From positions 3,100,001 through 3,164,000 of the forward strand of contig NZ_AP027079.1 of assembly GCF_030295385.1 (NCBI RefSeq): a stretch of 64,000 nucleotides of DNA, given 5' to 3'. This document shows positions 1 to 8,546 of the stretch, piece after piece. The notes under the pieces were generated by a model. It had not been told where the DNA came from, did no database searches, and saw only the letters and a list, made by a program, of their open reading frames with translations. Source of the DNA: Geothrix oryzae. GTDB taxonomy: Bacteria > Acidobacteriota > Holophagae > Holophagales > Holophagaceae. Both the position numbers and the translations under genes were made by a program. Position 1 is the stretch's first letter. Every line of letters starts with the position of its first letter.

Positions 1-2027
1 GGTCCGGCACCGAAGGCCGCGGCCTGCGCGTGCTCTACCCCGTGCCTTTCCAGACGCTCCCCGTGGTCGGGGCGGATCTCGAAGAGCCCGCCCTCATGGT
101 CTGCCAGGATGCCCAGGGCACCGTCTGGTGCCTCACCGGGGATCAGTCCCTGGGGGAAGTCCGCCAGGGGCGCGTCCATCGCGTGGGCCCGGGAAACCCC
201 GGGGGTCCCATCACCACCATCTGGCCCCGCCGGGCCGGGGGACTGTGGGTGGGCACCCGCAACGGCGAGCTGTACGAGCGGCACGAAGGCCAGTTCCGGC
301 GGGTCCGCCGACCGGAGGGCCCCTCGTCGGATGCCATCGTGTCGCTGTACGAGGATCCCCAGAACATCCTGTGGGTCGCCACCTCCCGCCAGGGCCTGCT
401 CAAGCTCGCGCCAGGCGCCGCCCCTGTGATGTTCCCGGCCGTCCAGGGCGCCCTCGCCATGACGGGGGGCGGATCGGCCCCCTTGTACCTGGCGAGCCGC
501 ACGCAGGGGCTGGGCATTCTCGAATCCAGCACGGTGCGCTGGCTGGGCCGTGCGGAAGGACTGGGCTCAAGCGGGGCCCTGTCCCTGCACCTGGACGCCG
601 AGGGGTTCCTCTGGATCGGAACCCCGGAGGGCCTGCGGCGCTACCGGGACGGCGCCTTCCAGACTTTCGGGGAACGCCCCGGCCCCCTGCTCCTGGCCAT
701 CCACGGCATCCTGGAGGATGGCTCGCACCGGATGTGGCTGAGCACCGGGCAGGGCGTCTTCCGGATCCCGCGCGCGGCCCTGATCAAGAGCCTCAATGAA
801 GCGGGCTCCATTCCGGCCGTGGTCTTCGACCACCACGACGGCATGCCCTCCCGGGAGACCCGCAACGGCCCGCAACCCGTGGCCTGGCTCACCCGCGAAG
901 GCGATCTGTACTTCCCCACCAGCCGGGGGCTCGCGCGGCTGGACGGCCGGGCTTCCTCCCCGCCCCCGCCCAAGACCGGACCCGCGCTGCGCCTCCACAT
1001 CCTGAAGGCCGAAAGCGACGAGACGGTCCTGCCCGACACCATCCCCATCCAGGTCCCCCCGGGCACCCACCGGTTCGAGGTGTACTACACCGCCACCTCC
1101 CTCACGCGGGCGGACAAAGTCCGCTTCCGCTACCGCCTCGAGGGCCTGGAGCACATCTGGAACGAGGTGGGCGACCGCCGGTTCTCCGCCTATTCCAATG
1201 TGCCGCCGGGATCGTACCGGTTCGTCCTCCAGGCCTGGCGGCTCGACGAGGACGGCCCTCCGCAGGAGCAGTCCGTCGAGGTCCGCATCCAGCCCTACCT
1301 GTACCAGCGACCGGTCTTCTGGGTGGTGTGCGCGCTGGGCGCGGGGGCGTTCGCCTGGTGGCTCCTCCGCCTGCGTCTCCAGCAGCTGGAGGCGAAGTCG
1401 GCCGTGCTGGGCGAGCGCAACCGCATGGCCCGTGAGATCCACGATCACCTGGCCCAGGGCTTCACCGGCGTGCTGCTGCAGATCGAGGCCGCCGAAGCCA
1501 AGCTGGCCCGGCTGCAGGGCGACCCTGAGCCCGTGCTGACCCGCCTCGACCATGCCCGCAAGCTGGCCGTGGCCAGCCTGCAGGAAGCCCGCCGGTCCGT
1601 CATGGCCCTCCGTCCCCACCGGCCCGAGGGCACGAGCCTCCTGGGCGCCCTGCGCGTGCTGTCCGACCGGCTGCTGGCCGGCACGGAGATCCAGGTGGAG
1701 TTGGCCCAGACCGGCGAACCCCGCCCCCTGGGGCGGCGGGTGGAGGAAGAGCTGCTCCGCATGGCCCAGGAGGCGCTCACGAATGCCCTGCGCCACGGCA
1801 AGGCCCGCTGGGTGCGGGTGGTGCTGCAGTACGAAGGACGCCAGGTCCGCCTCAACATCGAGGATGATGGGCAGGGCTTCGACCCATCCGCCGATGCGGC
1901 GGGCTACGGCATGCGCAGCATCCGGGAAAGCGTTCGCCAGCTGCGGGGGCGCATCGACATCGACAGCAGTCCGGGGCTCGGCACCCGCATCACCATCACC
2001 CTTCCCACCCAAAGGTGGCACCTATGA
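1..2027 (+). CDS. Two-component sensor histidine kinase with N-terminal beta-propeller, 5'-truncated by window
   Basis: The frame is open from the first bases and already encodes a Reg_prop-type repeat (GTEGRGLR), so the gene begins outside the window. Several further propeller repeats (WVGTRNGEL, LWIGTPEGL) are followed by a Y_Y_Y-type beta-sandwich around nt 1010-1300 and one membrane helix around nt 1310-1370. The HisKA_3 dimerisation motif (REIHDHLAQGF) puts the likely phospho-histidine at nt 1440-1442. A HATPase domain follows, with an N box (EALTNALRHG) and G boxes (DDGQGF, GYGMRSI). The architecture matches periplasmic-sensing NarX/one-piece propeller kinases. Its stop overlaps the start of the response regulator by 4 bases (ATGA), so the two almost certainly form one system. 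The ligand is unknown. Confidence 0.93.
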   Translation, partial: SGTEGRGLRVLYPVPFQTLPVVGADLEEPALMVCQDAQGTVWCLTGDQSLGEVRQGRVHRVGPGNPGGPITTIWPRRAGGLWVGTRNGELYERHEGQFRRVRRPEGPSSDAIVSLYEDPQNILWVATSRQGLLKLAPGAAPVMFPAVQGALAMTGGGSAPLYLASRTQGLGILESSTVRWLGRAEGLGSSGALSLHLDAEGFLWIGTPEGLRRYRDGAFQTFGERPGPLLLAIHGILEDGSHRMWLSTGQGVFRIPRAALIKSLNEAGSIPAVVFDHHDGMPSRETRNGPQPVAWLTREGDLYFPTSRGLARLDGRASSPPPPKTGPALRLHILKAESDETVLPDTIPIQVPPGTHRFEVYYTATSLTRADKVRFRYRLEGLEHIWNEVGDRRFSAYSNVPPGSYRFVLQAWRLDEDGPPQEQSVEVRIQPYLYQRPVFWVVCALGAGAFAWWLLRLRLQQLEAKSAVLGERNRMAREIHDHLAQGFTGVLLQIEAAEAKLARLQGDPEPVLTRLDHARKLAVASLQEARRSVMALRPHRPEGTSLLGALRVLSDRLLAGTEIQVELAQTGEPRPLGRRVEEELLRMAQEALTNALRHGKARWVRVVLQYEGRQVRLNIEDDGQGFDPSADAAGYGMRSIRESVRQLRGRIDIDSSPGLGTRITITLPTQRWHL

Positions 2028-2659
2028 CCGCGACCCCCATCACGCTGCTCATCGTGGATGACCACCCCGTCGTGCGCGATGGGCTCGTCGCCATCCTCCA
2101 CCAGGGGGAACCCGATCTGGAAGTGGTCGGCGAGGCCGGGGACGGCCGCGAGGCCGTGACGGCCTGGCGCACCTTGAAGCCCACGGTCACCATCATGGAC
2201 CTGCAGCTGCCGGGCCAGTCGGGCGTGGAGGCCATCATCGCCATCCGGCGCGAAGATCCCGAGGCCCGGGTACTGGTGCTCACCACCTTCGACGGGGATG
2301 CGGACATCCAGCGCGCCCTCGAGGCCGGGGCCCGGGGCTACCTGCTGAAGAGCGTCCGGCGCACCACCCTCATCGAGGCCGTGCGGGCCGTGGCGTCGGG
2401 ACAGCGCTACCTGCCGCCCGCCACCGCCGCCCGGCTGGTGGAGGCCATGGAAGCCGAGCGCCTGACGCCGCGGGAGCTCGATGTGCTGCGCCTCCTGGCC
2501 CTGGGACAGCGGAACCGGGAAATCGCGGAGAACCTGGGGCTGGCCGAGCCCACCGTGAAGATCCATGTGAACAACCTGCTCCGCAAGCTCCAGGTGAAGG
2601 ACCGCACCGAAGCCGCCGTGGTGGCCCTCCGGCGCGGCCTCATCCACCTGGAACCCTGA
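2024..2659 (+). CDS. NarL/FixJ-type response regulator (receiver + LuxR HTH)
   Basis: This 211-residue protein has an N-terminal receiver with the acidic pair (VDDHP), a phospho-acceptor Asp near residue 59 (MDLQLPG), the conserved Thr (LVLTTF) and the Lys (LLKSV). A C-terminal LuxR-type helix-turn-helix follows (LTPRELDVLRLLALG ... EPTVKIHVNNLLRKL). ATG at 2024 is chosen over an upstream GTG at 2015 because an AAAGGTGG ribosome site lies just before it. It is the cognate partner of the preceding propeller kinase, with which it overlaps by 4 bases. DNA targets are unknown. Confidence 0.95.
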   Translation: MTATPITLLIVDDHPVVRDGLVAILHQGEPDLEVVGEAGDGREAVTAWRTLKPTVTIMDLQLPGQSGVEAIIAIRREDPEARVLVLTTFDGDADIQRALEAGARGYLLKSVRRTTLIEAVRAVASGQRYLPPATAARLVEAMEAERLTPRELDVLRLLALGQRNREIAENLGLAEPTVKIHVNNLLRKLQVKDRTEAAVVALRRGLIHLEP

Positions 2660-2672
2660 AGTCCCGGGCGGC

Positions 2673-3002
2673 CTATTTGCGGAAGGTGAAAAACACCGCG
2701 CCCACCAGGCAGAGCCCCGCCCAGAGGTGGTTGAGGTGCAGGCGCTCCCGCATCCACGCCACCGCGAACACCGCGAAGACGAGGAGGGTCACCACCTCCT
2801 GGATCACCTTCAGCTGAGGCAGGCTGAAACGGCCGTAACCCGCGCGGTTGGCGGGCACCATCAGGCAGTACTCGAAGAAGGCGATGCCCCAGCTCACCAG
2901 GATCGCCACCCAGAGCGGGCTGTCCCGGTGCTGCTTCAGGTGGCCGTACCACGCGAAGGTCATAAATATGTTGCTGAGGACGAGCAGCAAGACGGTCCGC
3001 AT
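2673..3002 (-). CDS. DMT-family small membrane protein (DUF486)
   Basis: A 109-residue, very hydrophobic protein with four predicted membrane helices and the family features MTFAWYGHLK near the start and EYCLMVPANR in the middle. This matches the DUF486/DMT family, half-length relatives of drug/metabolite transporters whose substrate is not established. The start lies 2 bases after the stop of the hybrid kinase gene, so it is probably co-transcribed as the last gene of that minus-strand unit. It converges on the response regulator gene with a 13-base gap. Confidence 0.85.
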   Translation of the reverse strand: MRTVLLLVLSNIFMTFAWYGHLKQHRDSPLWVAILVSWGIAFFEYCLMVPANRAGYGRFSLPQLKVIQEVVTLLVFAVFAVAWMRERLHLNHLWAGLCLVGAVFFTFRK

Positions 3003-3004
3003 GG

Positions 3005-6000
3005 TCAGGCCTCCAGGGCGCCCTGGATCTTCGCCAACAGATCCTTCGGGCCGTAGGGCTTCTGGATGAACCCCTTGAGGCCCTTCCCCATGAAGCGGCT
3101 CATGGCCTCCACTTCGTTGTAGCCCGAGCTCAGGATCACGCGGAGGTCCGGCTGGAGGATGCGCATCTCTCGATAGGCCTCCTCGCCGCCCATGCGGGGC
3201 ATGGTCATGTCCAGGAGCACCAGCCCGATGGCGGGGCCCTGCTCCCGCACCAGGTCCACGGCCATCCGGCCATCCTCGGCCTCCAGCACCTGGAATCCCC
3301 TCAGCTCGAGAGCCTCCCGGGCCACGGTCCGCACGGTCTCGTCGTCGTCCACCACCAGGATGAGCCCGGTCCCCTCCCAGGCGGCCTCGCGACCCGGGAT
3401 GGCATGGATGTCCGCCATGGCGCTCTGGGCGGGAAACAGCACTTTGAAGGTCGTCCCCTGGCCCACTTCCGAGTACACCCGCAGGGCCCCCTTGTGGCCG
3501 CGGACGATGCCCATGATGGCGGAGAGGCCGAGGCCCCGTCCGGTGAACTTGGTCGTGAAGAAGGGCTCGAAGATGCGGCTCATGGTGTCGACATCCATGC
3601 CGCAGCCGGTGTCAGTGACCTCCAGATAGACATAGATGCCGGGCGGCACATCCTGGCCCACGAGCATGGTGCGGATTCCCGGCTCCTCCAGGCGCTGGGC
3701 CCCCGTGGCGAGGGTGATCGCGCCCGAGGTCTCGCCAATGGCCTCGGCGGCATTGATCACCAGATTCATGATCACCTGCTGGATCTGCGAGGCATCCGCC
3801 GACACCGCCGGCAGGCCCTTCTTCAGGTCCAGGTTGAGCACCACGGTCTTGGGGAGGCTCACCTCCAGGAGGTGCAGCATCTCCTCCACCTGGGTGGTGA
3901 GGTCCAGGTGGCGGACCACGAACTGGCCGCGGCCCGAGTAGGCCAGCATCTGGCGCGTCAGATCCGCGGCGCGCTGCCCCGCCTTCTGGATGGCCTCCAG
4001 GTTGCGGCGGATGGGATGGAGCGGGTTCAGCTGTTCCAGGGCCAGGCCGGCGTGGCCGAGCACCCCCATGAGCAGGTTGTTGAAGTCGTGGGCGATCCCG
4101 CCCGCCAGGACGCCCAGGCTCTCCATCTTCTGGGCCTGGAACAGCTGGCGCTCCAGCGCCACGCGCTCGGATTCCGCCCGCTTCTGCGCCGTGATGTCCC
4201 GCACGATGGCGTGCAGCAGGGGCCGATCCTCGGGGTCGAGGCGCGTGAGGTTCACCTGGCAGATGGCCTCCCGCCCGCCCTCGCACCGGAAGACCCACTC
4301 GAACTGCTCACAGGTGCCGCGCATGGCGGCTTCCATGTGGTGGCGGCCCAGGTCCTCGCTCGATCCCCCCTCGGGCTGCCACTCCGGGCAGAAGGCCAGC
4401 ATCGGCTGTCCGAGCATCACCTCGCGCTCCAGCCCGAAGAGGCGGGAGGCCGCCGCATTGACATCCGCGATCTGCCCTCCGGAGAGCAGCACGATGGGAT
4501 CGGGCGTCTGCTCGAACAGCATGCGGAAGCGGGTCTCCTGCGCCTCGAGCGCGCGCCGGGCGTGGAGCCGCTTCATCACCAGGCCGGCGGCCTCGGCCAG
4601 GCTCTTCAGGGCCTCGAAGCGCTCGTCGGATAACGAGACTTCGCCCTGCTCCCCGAACGAGCCGCCATGGAGGATGCCGACCACATCCCCTTCGTGGGCC
4701 AAGGGCAGGCCCACCACGGAGCGGAAGGGCCAGGCCGCCAGGTCGAACGACTCCGCCATCGTGTGGCACTGGGGGACATGGACCGCCTCCTGCTGAAGGT
4801 GGATGGCCTCCAGGAAGGCGTTGCCCGCCACCGGGACCGGCTGGCGGATGGCCTCGGGCGAGCCCAGGGCTTCCAGGCCCGGCGTCCAGTGTGTGGTGAT
4901 GCTGCCCTTCGTCTCGGGATCGTAGCGGTTGAACCACCACTCCGGGAACGGCGCGAGCTTCGCCGCCCAGCGGAACAGGCGGGCGATGAGCGCCTCTTCG
5001 TCCACGGCCTCCGCCAGGTCCCGGACGGCCTGGGCCAGCCTCCTGGAAAGACGGGCGGCCTCCTCCAGGCGGTCTTCGCTTTCGAGGCGCTCCAGGGCCA
5101 GGGCGGCGATCCGCGCCAGGCTCTGAAGGACGGGGAACATGGTCTCGCGCGGCGTCGTCGGTGGCTCGCCCTGGAAGGTGGCCCCGAACAGCACTCCCGC
5201 GATGCGGCCCTCGAAGACCAGGGGCACGCCCAGGAGGCTCCGGAGGCCGTAGGTCGCCACGATGGCGGGCTGGATCATCGAAGGCGAGGTGGAGGCCTCT
5301 TCCACGAAGCACATGCGGCGGTGCTCGCAGACTTCCCGGGCGAAGCCAGAGTCCGCCAGCGGAAACTCGAGTCCTTCGAGGGAGGGCCCCAGCCGGGCGG
5401 CCAGCGAGGGTGACCAAGCCGCCAGGATGACCTTGGGGTGCCCGTCCCGGACCTCGATCCGCCCCAGAGACCAGTGCGGCCCCGTCAGGATCGCGGTGGC
5501 CTGGCCCAGGAGCACCCGGTAGGCCTCCTCCCGGGTCCGGACCAGGCTCAGGGCGTAGATGCCCTCGGCCAGGTGGCGCTGGAGCCCGGCGCTTTCCGCC
5601 AGCCTCGCGCCGATCAGCTGCTCTTCCGACTGGTCCCGCCCCCACACGAAGAGGTGCCCCCCCTCCTCCGTGGTGAGACCCACCACCGTCAGGCGCACCG
5701 GCAGCACGGTGCCGTCGAGGCGCAGCCAGGTGCCCAGCTCGGAACGATCCACCCGGGACTCGAAGGCCGTCTCGAACCAGGCCTGGGCGGGGCCCGAAGG
5801 CAGGTCGTGCCGAAGCCGCTCAAGCCCGATCTGCGGCAGATCCTCCTCGCCGGCTCCCAGCATGACGAGGGCCCGGGGATTCGCATGCAGGAGACGCCCC
5901 GCCCGGTCCAGGACCAGGAACCCCAGAGAGGCCCCCTGGAACAGGTGCCGGAGGGCCCGTTCAGCGACCGTGCTGAGACGACCGGACGCAGGGGGCTGGG

Positions 6001-6016
6001 AAGGAGATGCGTCCAA
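3005..6016 (-). CDS. Hybrid sensor histidine kinase (PAS-GAF-GAF-PAS-HisKA-HATPase-REC)
   Basis: A 1003-residue soluble hybrid kinase without membrane segments. It has an N-terminal PAS, two GAF-like modules (about residues 150-310 and 320-480) and a second PAS. The HisKA site is GGIAHDFNNLL and the HATPase boxes are NLVINAAEAI, DTGCGMD and GRGLGLSAI. A C-terminal receiver carries VVDDDE, LLDMTMPRMGG and the KPYG lysine. The receiver could be an output or a phosphorelay step; no phosphotransfer protein is adjacent. The only in-frame start near the beginning of the homologous region is a TTG at 6016 with a poor ribosome site, so the N-terminus could differ by several residues. The gene lies 57 bases downstream of rny. 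Confidence 0.92.
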   Translation of the reverse strand: MDASPSQPPASGRLSTVAERALRHLFQGASLGFLVLDRAGRLLHANPRALVMLGAGEEDLPQIGLERLRHDLPSGPAQAWFETAFESRVDRSELGTWLRLDGTVLPVRLTVVGLTTEEGGHLFVWGRDQSEEQLIGARLAESAGLQRHLAEGIYALSLVRTREEAYRVLLGQATAILTGPHWSLGRIEVRDGHPKVILAAWSPSLAARLGPSLEGLEFPLADSGFAREVCEHRRMCFVEEASTSPSMIQPAIVATYGLRSLLGVPLVFEGRIAGVLFGATFQGEPPTTPRETMFPVLQSLARIAALALERLESEDRLEEAARLSRRLAQAVRDLAEAVDEEALIARLFRWAAKLAPFPEWWFNRYDPETKGSITTHWTPGLEALGSPEAIRQPVPVAGNAFLEAIHLQQEAVHVPQCHTMAESFDLAAWPFRSVVGLPLAHEGDVVGILHGGSFGEQGEVSLSDERFEALKSLAEAAGLVMKRLHARRALEAQETRFRMLFEQTPDPIVLLSGGQIADVNAAASRLFGLEREVMLGQPMLAFCPEWQPEGGSSEDLGRHHMEAAMRGTCEQFEWVFRCEGGREAICQVNLTRLDPEDRPLLHAIVRDITAQKRAESERVALERQLFQAQKMESLGVLAGGIAHDFNNLLMGVLGHAGLALEQLNPLHPIRRNLEAIQKAGQRAADLTRQMLAYSGRGQFVVRHLDLTTQVEEMLHLLEVSLPKTVVLNLDLKKGLPAVSADASQIQQVIMNLVINAAEAIGETSGAITLATGAQRLEEPGIRTMLVGQDVPPGIYVYLEVTDTGCGMDVDTMSRIFEPFFTTKFTGRGLGLSAIMGIVRGHKGALRVYSEVGQGTTFKVLFPAQSAMADIHAIPGREAAWEGTGLILVVDDDETVRTVAREALELRGFQVLEAEDGRMAVDLVREQGPAIGLVLLDMTMPRMGGEEAYREMRILQPDLRVILSSGYNEVEAMSRFMGKGLKGFIQKPYGPKDLLAKIQGALEA

Positions 6017-6073
6017 GGGGATACCAGACCGAATGGGGGATGAGACCTTTCAGGACTGTATCAGACGCGACCC

Positions 6074-7714
6074 TCAGCGGGCGATCTCGACCGCGCGCAG
6101 CTCCCGCATGACCGTGACCTTGATCTGGCCGGGGTACTGCATCTCGGATTCGATGCGCCGGGAGACATCCTTGGCGATCCAGTAGGCCTGGTCGTCGTTG
6201 ACGGAGCCGGCGTCCACCAGGATGCGGATCTCGCGCCCCGCCTGCATGGCGTAGCTCTTCTGCACGCCCTTGTAGCTCCCGGCGATCTCCTCGAGCTTCT
6301 CCAGGCGCTTGACATAGGTCTCCAGCATCTCGCGCCGGGCGCCGGGACGGGCGGCGGAGAGGGCGTCCGCGGCCGTGATGAGCATGGCCTCCACCGTGCG
6401 GGGCTCGAAATCCCCGTGGTGGCAGCTCATGGCGTGGATGACCTCGTCCTTCTCCCCGTAGCGCTGCATGAGCTGCATGCCGATCTCGATGTGGGTGCCC
6501 TCCACCTCGCGGTCGATGGCCTTGCCAATGTCGTGGAAGAGCCCCGCCCGGCGGCAGAGCCGCGCGTCCGCGCCCATCTCGCCGGCCATGTACTCGGCGA
6601 TGCGGGCCACTTCCTTGGTGTGCTCCAGCACATTCTGGCCATACGAGGTGCGGTAGTTCAGGCGGCCCACCAGCTTGTGCAGCTTGGGATGCACATCGGG
6701 GAAGCCCAGCTCGATGCAGGCGGCCTCGCCGATCTCCTTGAGGTGCTGGTCCATGTCCACCTTGACCTTCTCCACCACCTCCTCGATGCGGGCGGGGTGG
6801 ATGCGGCCGTCGGCTAGGAGCTTGAGGATGGCCTGGCGCGCGACTTCGCGGCGGATGGGATCGAAGCTCGAAACGACGATGCTCTCCGGCGTGTCATCCA
6901 CGATGAGGTCGCAGCCCGTGGCCTTTTCCAGGGCCCGGATGTTGCGGCCTTCCCGGCCGATGATGCGGCCCTTGAGGTCGTCGCTGGGCAGCTGCACGGA
7001 GCTCACGGCCTGCTCGGCCACCACATCCGAGGCCACACGCTGGATGGCGGCGCCGATGGTCCACCGGGCCTTCTTGGCCGCCTCCTCCTGGGCTTCCTCG
7101 TCGATGCGCCGCACCAGCTTCGCCGCGTCCATCTTCGCGGAATACTCGAGCTGCCCGATCAGCTCCTTCTTCGCGTCCTCGCGGGTGAGGCCGGCGACCT
7201 CCTCCAGGCGCTTGGCCTGGGCCTCCACCAGCTGCCGGGCTTCCGCCTGCTGGGCCTCGAGCTTTTCCAGCTCCGACTTGCGCTTCTCCGTCAGAGTCTC
7301 CAGATCCTTGGTCTTCTGCTCGACCTGATGGAGCTTCTTGTCGAGGCCTTCCTCCTTCGACTGGAGACCCGTCTCTTTCGACTGGAGCCGCTGTTCCTGC
7401 TTCTCCAGGTTCACCTGCCGCTCAGCCAGCACCTTCTCGGCTTCCTGGCGGGCCTGGAGGGCCTGTTCCTTCACCTTGAGTTCGGATTCCTTGCGGAGGG
7501 CTTCGGCCTCCTGCTCTCCTGTCTTGCGGAGGCGCTGGGCTTCCGCCTTGGCCTCCTCCAGCAGCTTCTCCCGCTGGGACTTGGTGTCGGCCTCGGCCTT
7601 GGCCTGGGCCTGGGAACTCTCCAGGGTGGCCTTCTGGGCCTTGATGGCCATCAGCAGCGCCACCCCGCCGGAGGCGATGGCGAGGCAGAGAAAGATCCAA
7701 TCGATCAAGGTCAT
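6074..7714 (-). CDS. rny: Ribonuclease Y
   Basis: RNase Y is a membrane-anchored endoribonuclease that initiates mRNA decay. The 546-residue product has an N-terminal membrane helix, a long Ala/Glu/Lys-rich coiled coil (about residues 25-190), a KH domain (GRIIGREGRNIRALE) and an HD domain (LFHDIGKAID). The length fits the family (about 520). ATG at 7714 is preferred over one 39 bases upstream, because an AGGAG site lies 6 bases before it and the membrane helix follows at once. It sits downstream of the 6S RNA candidate and zapA, a different neighbour set from the usual recA-rny arrangement of Firmicutes. Confidence 0.96.
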   Translation of the reverse strand: MTLIDWIFLCLAIASGGVALLMAIKAQKATLESSQAQAKAEADTKSQREKLLEEAKAEAQRLRKTGEQEAEALRKESELKVKEQALQARQEAEKVLAERQVNLEKQEQRLQSKETGLQSKEEGLDKKLHQVEQKTKDLETLTEKRKSELEKLEAQQAEARQLVEAQAKRLEEVAGLTREDAKKELIGQLEYSAKMDAAKLVRRIDEEAQEEAAKKARWTIGAAIQRVASDVVAEQAVSSVQLPSDDLKGRIIGREGRNIRALEKATGCDLIVDDTPESIVVSSFDPIRREVARQAILKLLADGRIHPARIEEVVEKVKVDMDQHLKEIGEAACIELGFPDVHPKLHKLVGRLNYRTSYGQNVLEHTKEVARIAEYMAGEMGADARLCRRAGLFHDIGKAIDREVEGTHIEIGMQLMQRYGEKDEVIHAMSCHHGDFEPRTVEAMLITAADALSAARPGARREMLETYVKRLEKLEEIAGSYKGVQKSYAMQAGREIRILVDAGSVNDDQAYWIAKDVSRRIESEMQYPGQIKVTVMRELRAVEIAR

Positions 7715-7765
7715 CAGCGACTCCTGGGAAAGAGGTCCAGAAGCCACCAGCACCCGAATTGAAAA

Positions 7766-7932
7766 TCCCCGCTCAGTCGTGGAGGCTTGCCGAGTTCCCT
7801 AATTTATAGGGGGGAAACCAGAGTCCCTGGCTAAGGCGCGCCGACGCGCGGAACGCACAGGACAGGGGGAAGGTCTCCCTAGTCGACTTACGGAACAAGA
7901 GCTTGGCCATGATCACGGGCCTCGCAGGGAAA
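7766..7932 (-). ncRNA. ssrS: 6S RNA candidate
   Basis: Directly after the zapA stop codon the minus strand can fold into one long interrupted rod, the shape of 6S RNA, which mimics an open promoter and sequesters sigma-70 RNA polymerase. Stems found by hand: TCCCTGC with GCGGGGA (closing), GAGGC with GCCTC, GTTCC with GGAAC, then an unpaired central region. Beyond it GGGAGACC pairs with GGTTTCCC, GTCCTG pairs with CAGGGAC with a bulge, and a terminal GCGCG-TCGG-CGCGC hairpin caps the rod. The length of about 167 nt fits 6S RNA. The location next to zapA is the classic place for ssrS in proteobacteria. Ends are estimated from the closing stem. Confidence 0.75.
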
Positions 7933-8292
7933 TCAGTCTCCGTCCTCGTCGAGGAAAGGCACGGGGGCGGAAGGTTCGTCCGGAACATCGTTCAACAGCT
8001 TCGAAAGGGTCTGTTCCAGGTTTTGGGTGTGCTGGTTGGCTTCCTGCTCCAGGCGCGCCACGCGGTGCGCCAGGTTCAGGGCGCCCAGGAGGTACCACGA
8101 CGGGGTGTCGAGGCCCTTCGGGACGCTTCCCCATCTTACCTGGCATTGCGAGTCCATGTCGCGGAAGGTCTCCTCGAGGACCCGGACTGCCGCCGCCAGG
8201 GACTCGGGGTGGTCGGTCTGGACCTGGAGCTCCCGCCCCAGGACCGCCACCGTGGCCGCCCGGACCCCAGGAAGGGGCGGCAAGGACTTCAT
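7933..8292 (-). CDS. zapA: Cell division protein ZapA
   Basis: A 119-residue protein with the ZapA pattern: a short N-terminal beta region (VAVLGRELQVQTDH) followed by a long C-terminal coiled coil (HRVARLEQEANQHTQNLEQ). ZapA binds FtsZ and cross-links protofilaments at the division ring. The acidic tail (FLDEDGD) is longer than in E. coli. The start overlaps the stop of the upstream zapB-like gene by 4 bases, and the 6S RNA candidate starts at once after the stop, so a zapBA-ssrS transcript is likely. Confidence 0.85.
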   Translation of the reverse strand: MKSLPPLPGVRAATVAVLGRELQVQTDHPESLAAAVRVLEETFRDMDSQCQVRWGSVPKGLDTPSWYLLGALNLAHRVARLEQEANQHTQNLEQTLSKLLNDVPDEPSAPVPFLDEDGD

Positions 8293-8525
8293 CCCAGGGC
8301 CTCCAGGGCCCGCAGGATGGAAGCCACCTGCTCCTTCACCGCCTCCCGGTCCTTCTCCAGGGCCAGCTTGTCCGAGAGGGCTTCTTCCAGCCGGGCCCGG
8401 AGGGACTGCAGCTCCTGGTCCCCGACGGCCCCGGCGGCCTTCAGTGCATCCAGCTCTTCTTTCAGCTGGTTGCGCTGCTGGACCAGGGCCTGCATCTTCG
8501 ATTCGAGTTGTTTCAGAAGGTCCAT
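8289..8525 (-). CDS. ZapB-like coiled-coil division protein
   Basis: A 78-residue protein that is almost entirely one heptad-repeat coiled coil (LLKQLESKMQALVQQRNQL onward), the size and form of ZapB. It overlaps zapA by 4 bases, which supports a joint role at the Z ring. The sequence of such coiled coils carries little family-specific signal, so the name rests mainly on size, structure and the zapA neighbour. It starts 21 bases after pheT with a GAGAGG ribosome site. Confidence 0.7.
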   Translation of the reverse strand: MDLLKQLESKMQALVQQRNQLKEELDALKAAGAVGDQELQSLRARLEEALSDKLALEKDREAVKEQVASILRALEALG

Positions 8526-8546
8526 GGATGCCTCTCAGAGCTCATC

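Noticed and set aside
7773-7988. Short minus-strand open frame across the zapA end and the 6S candidate
   Set aside because: No family, no ribosome site, and the region folds as a structured RNA.
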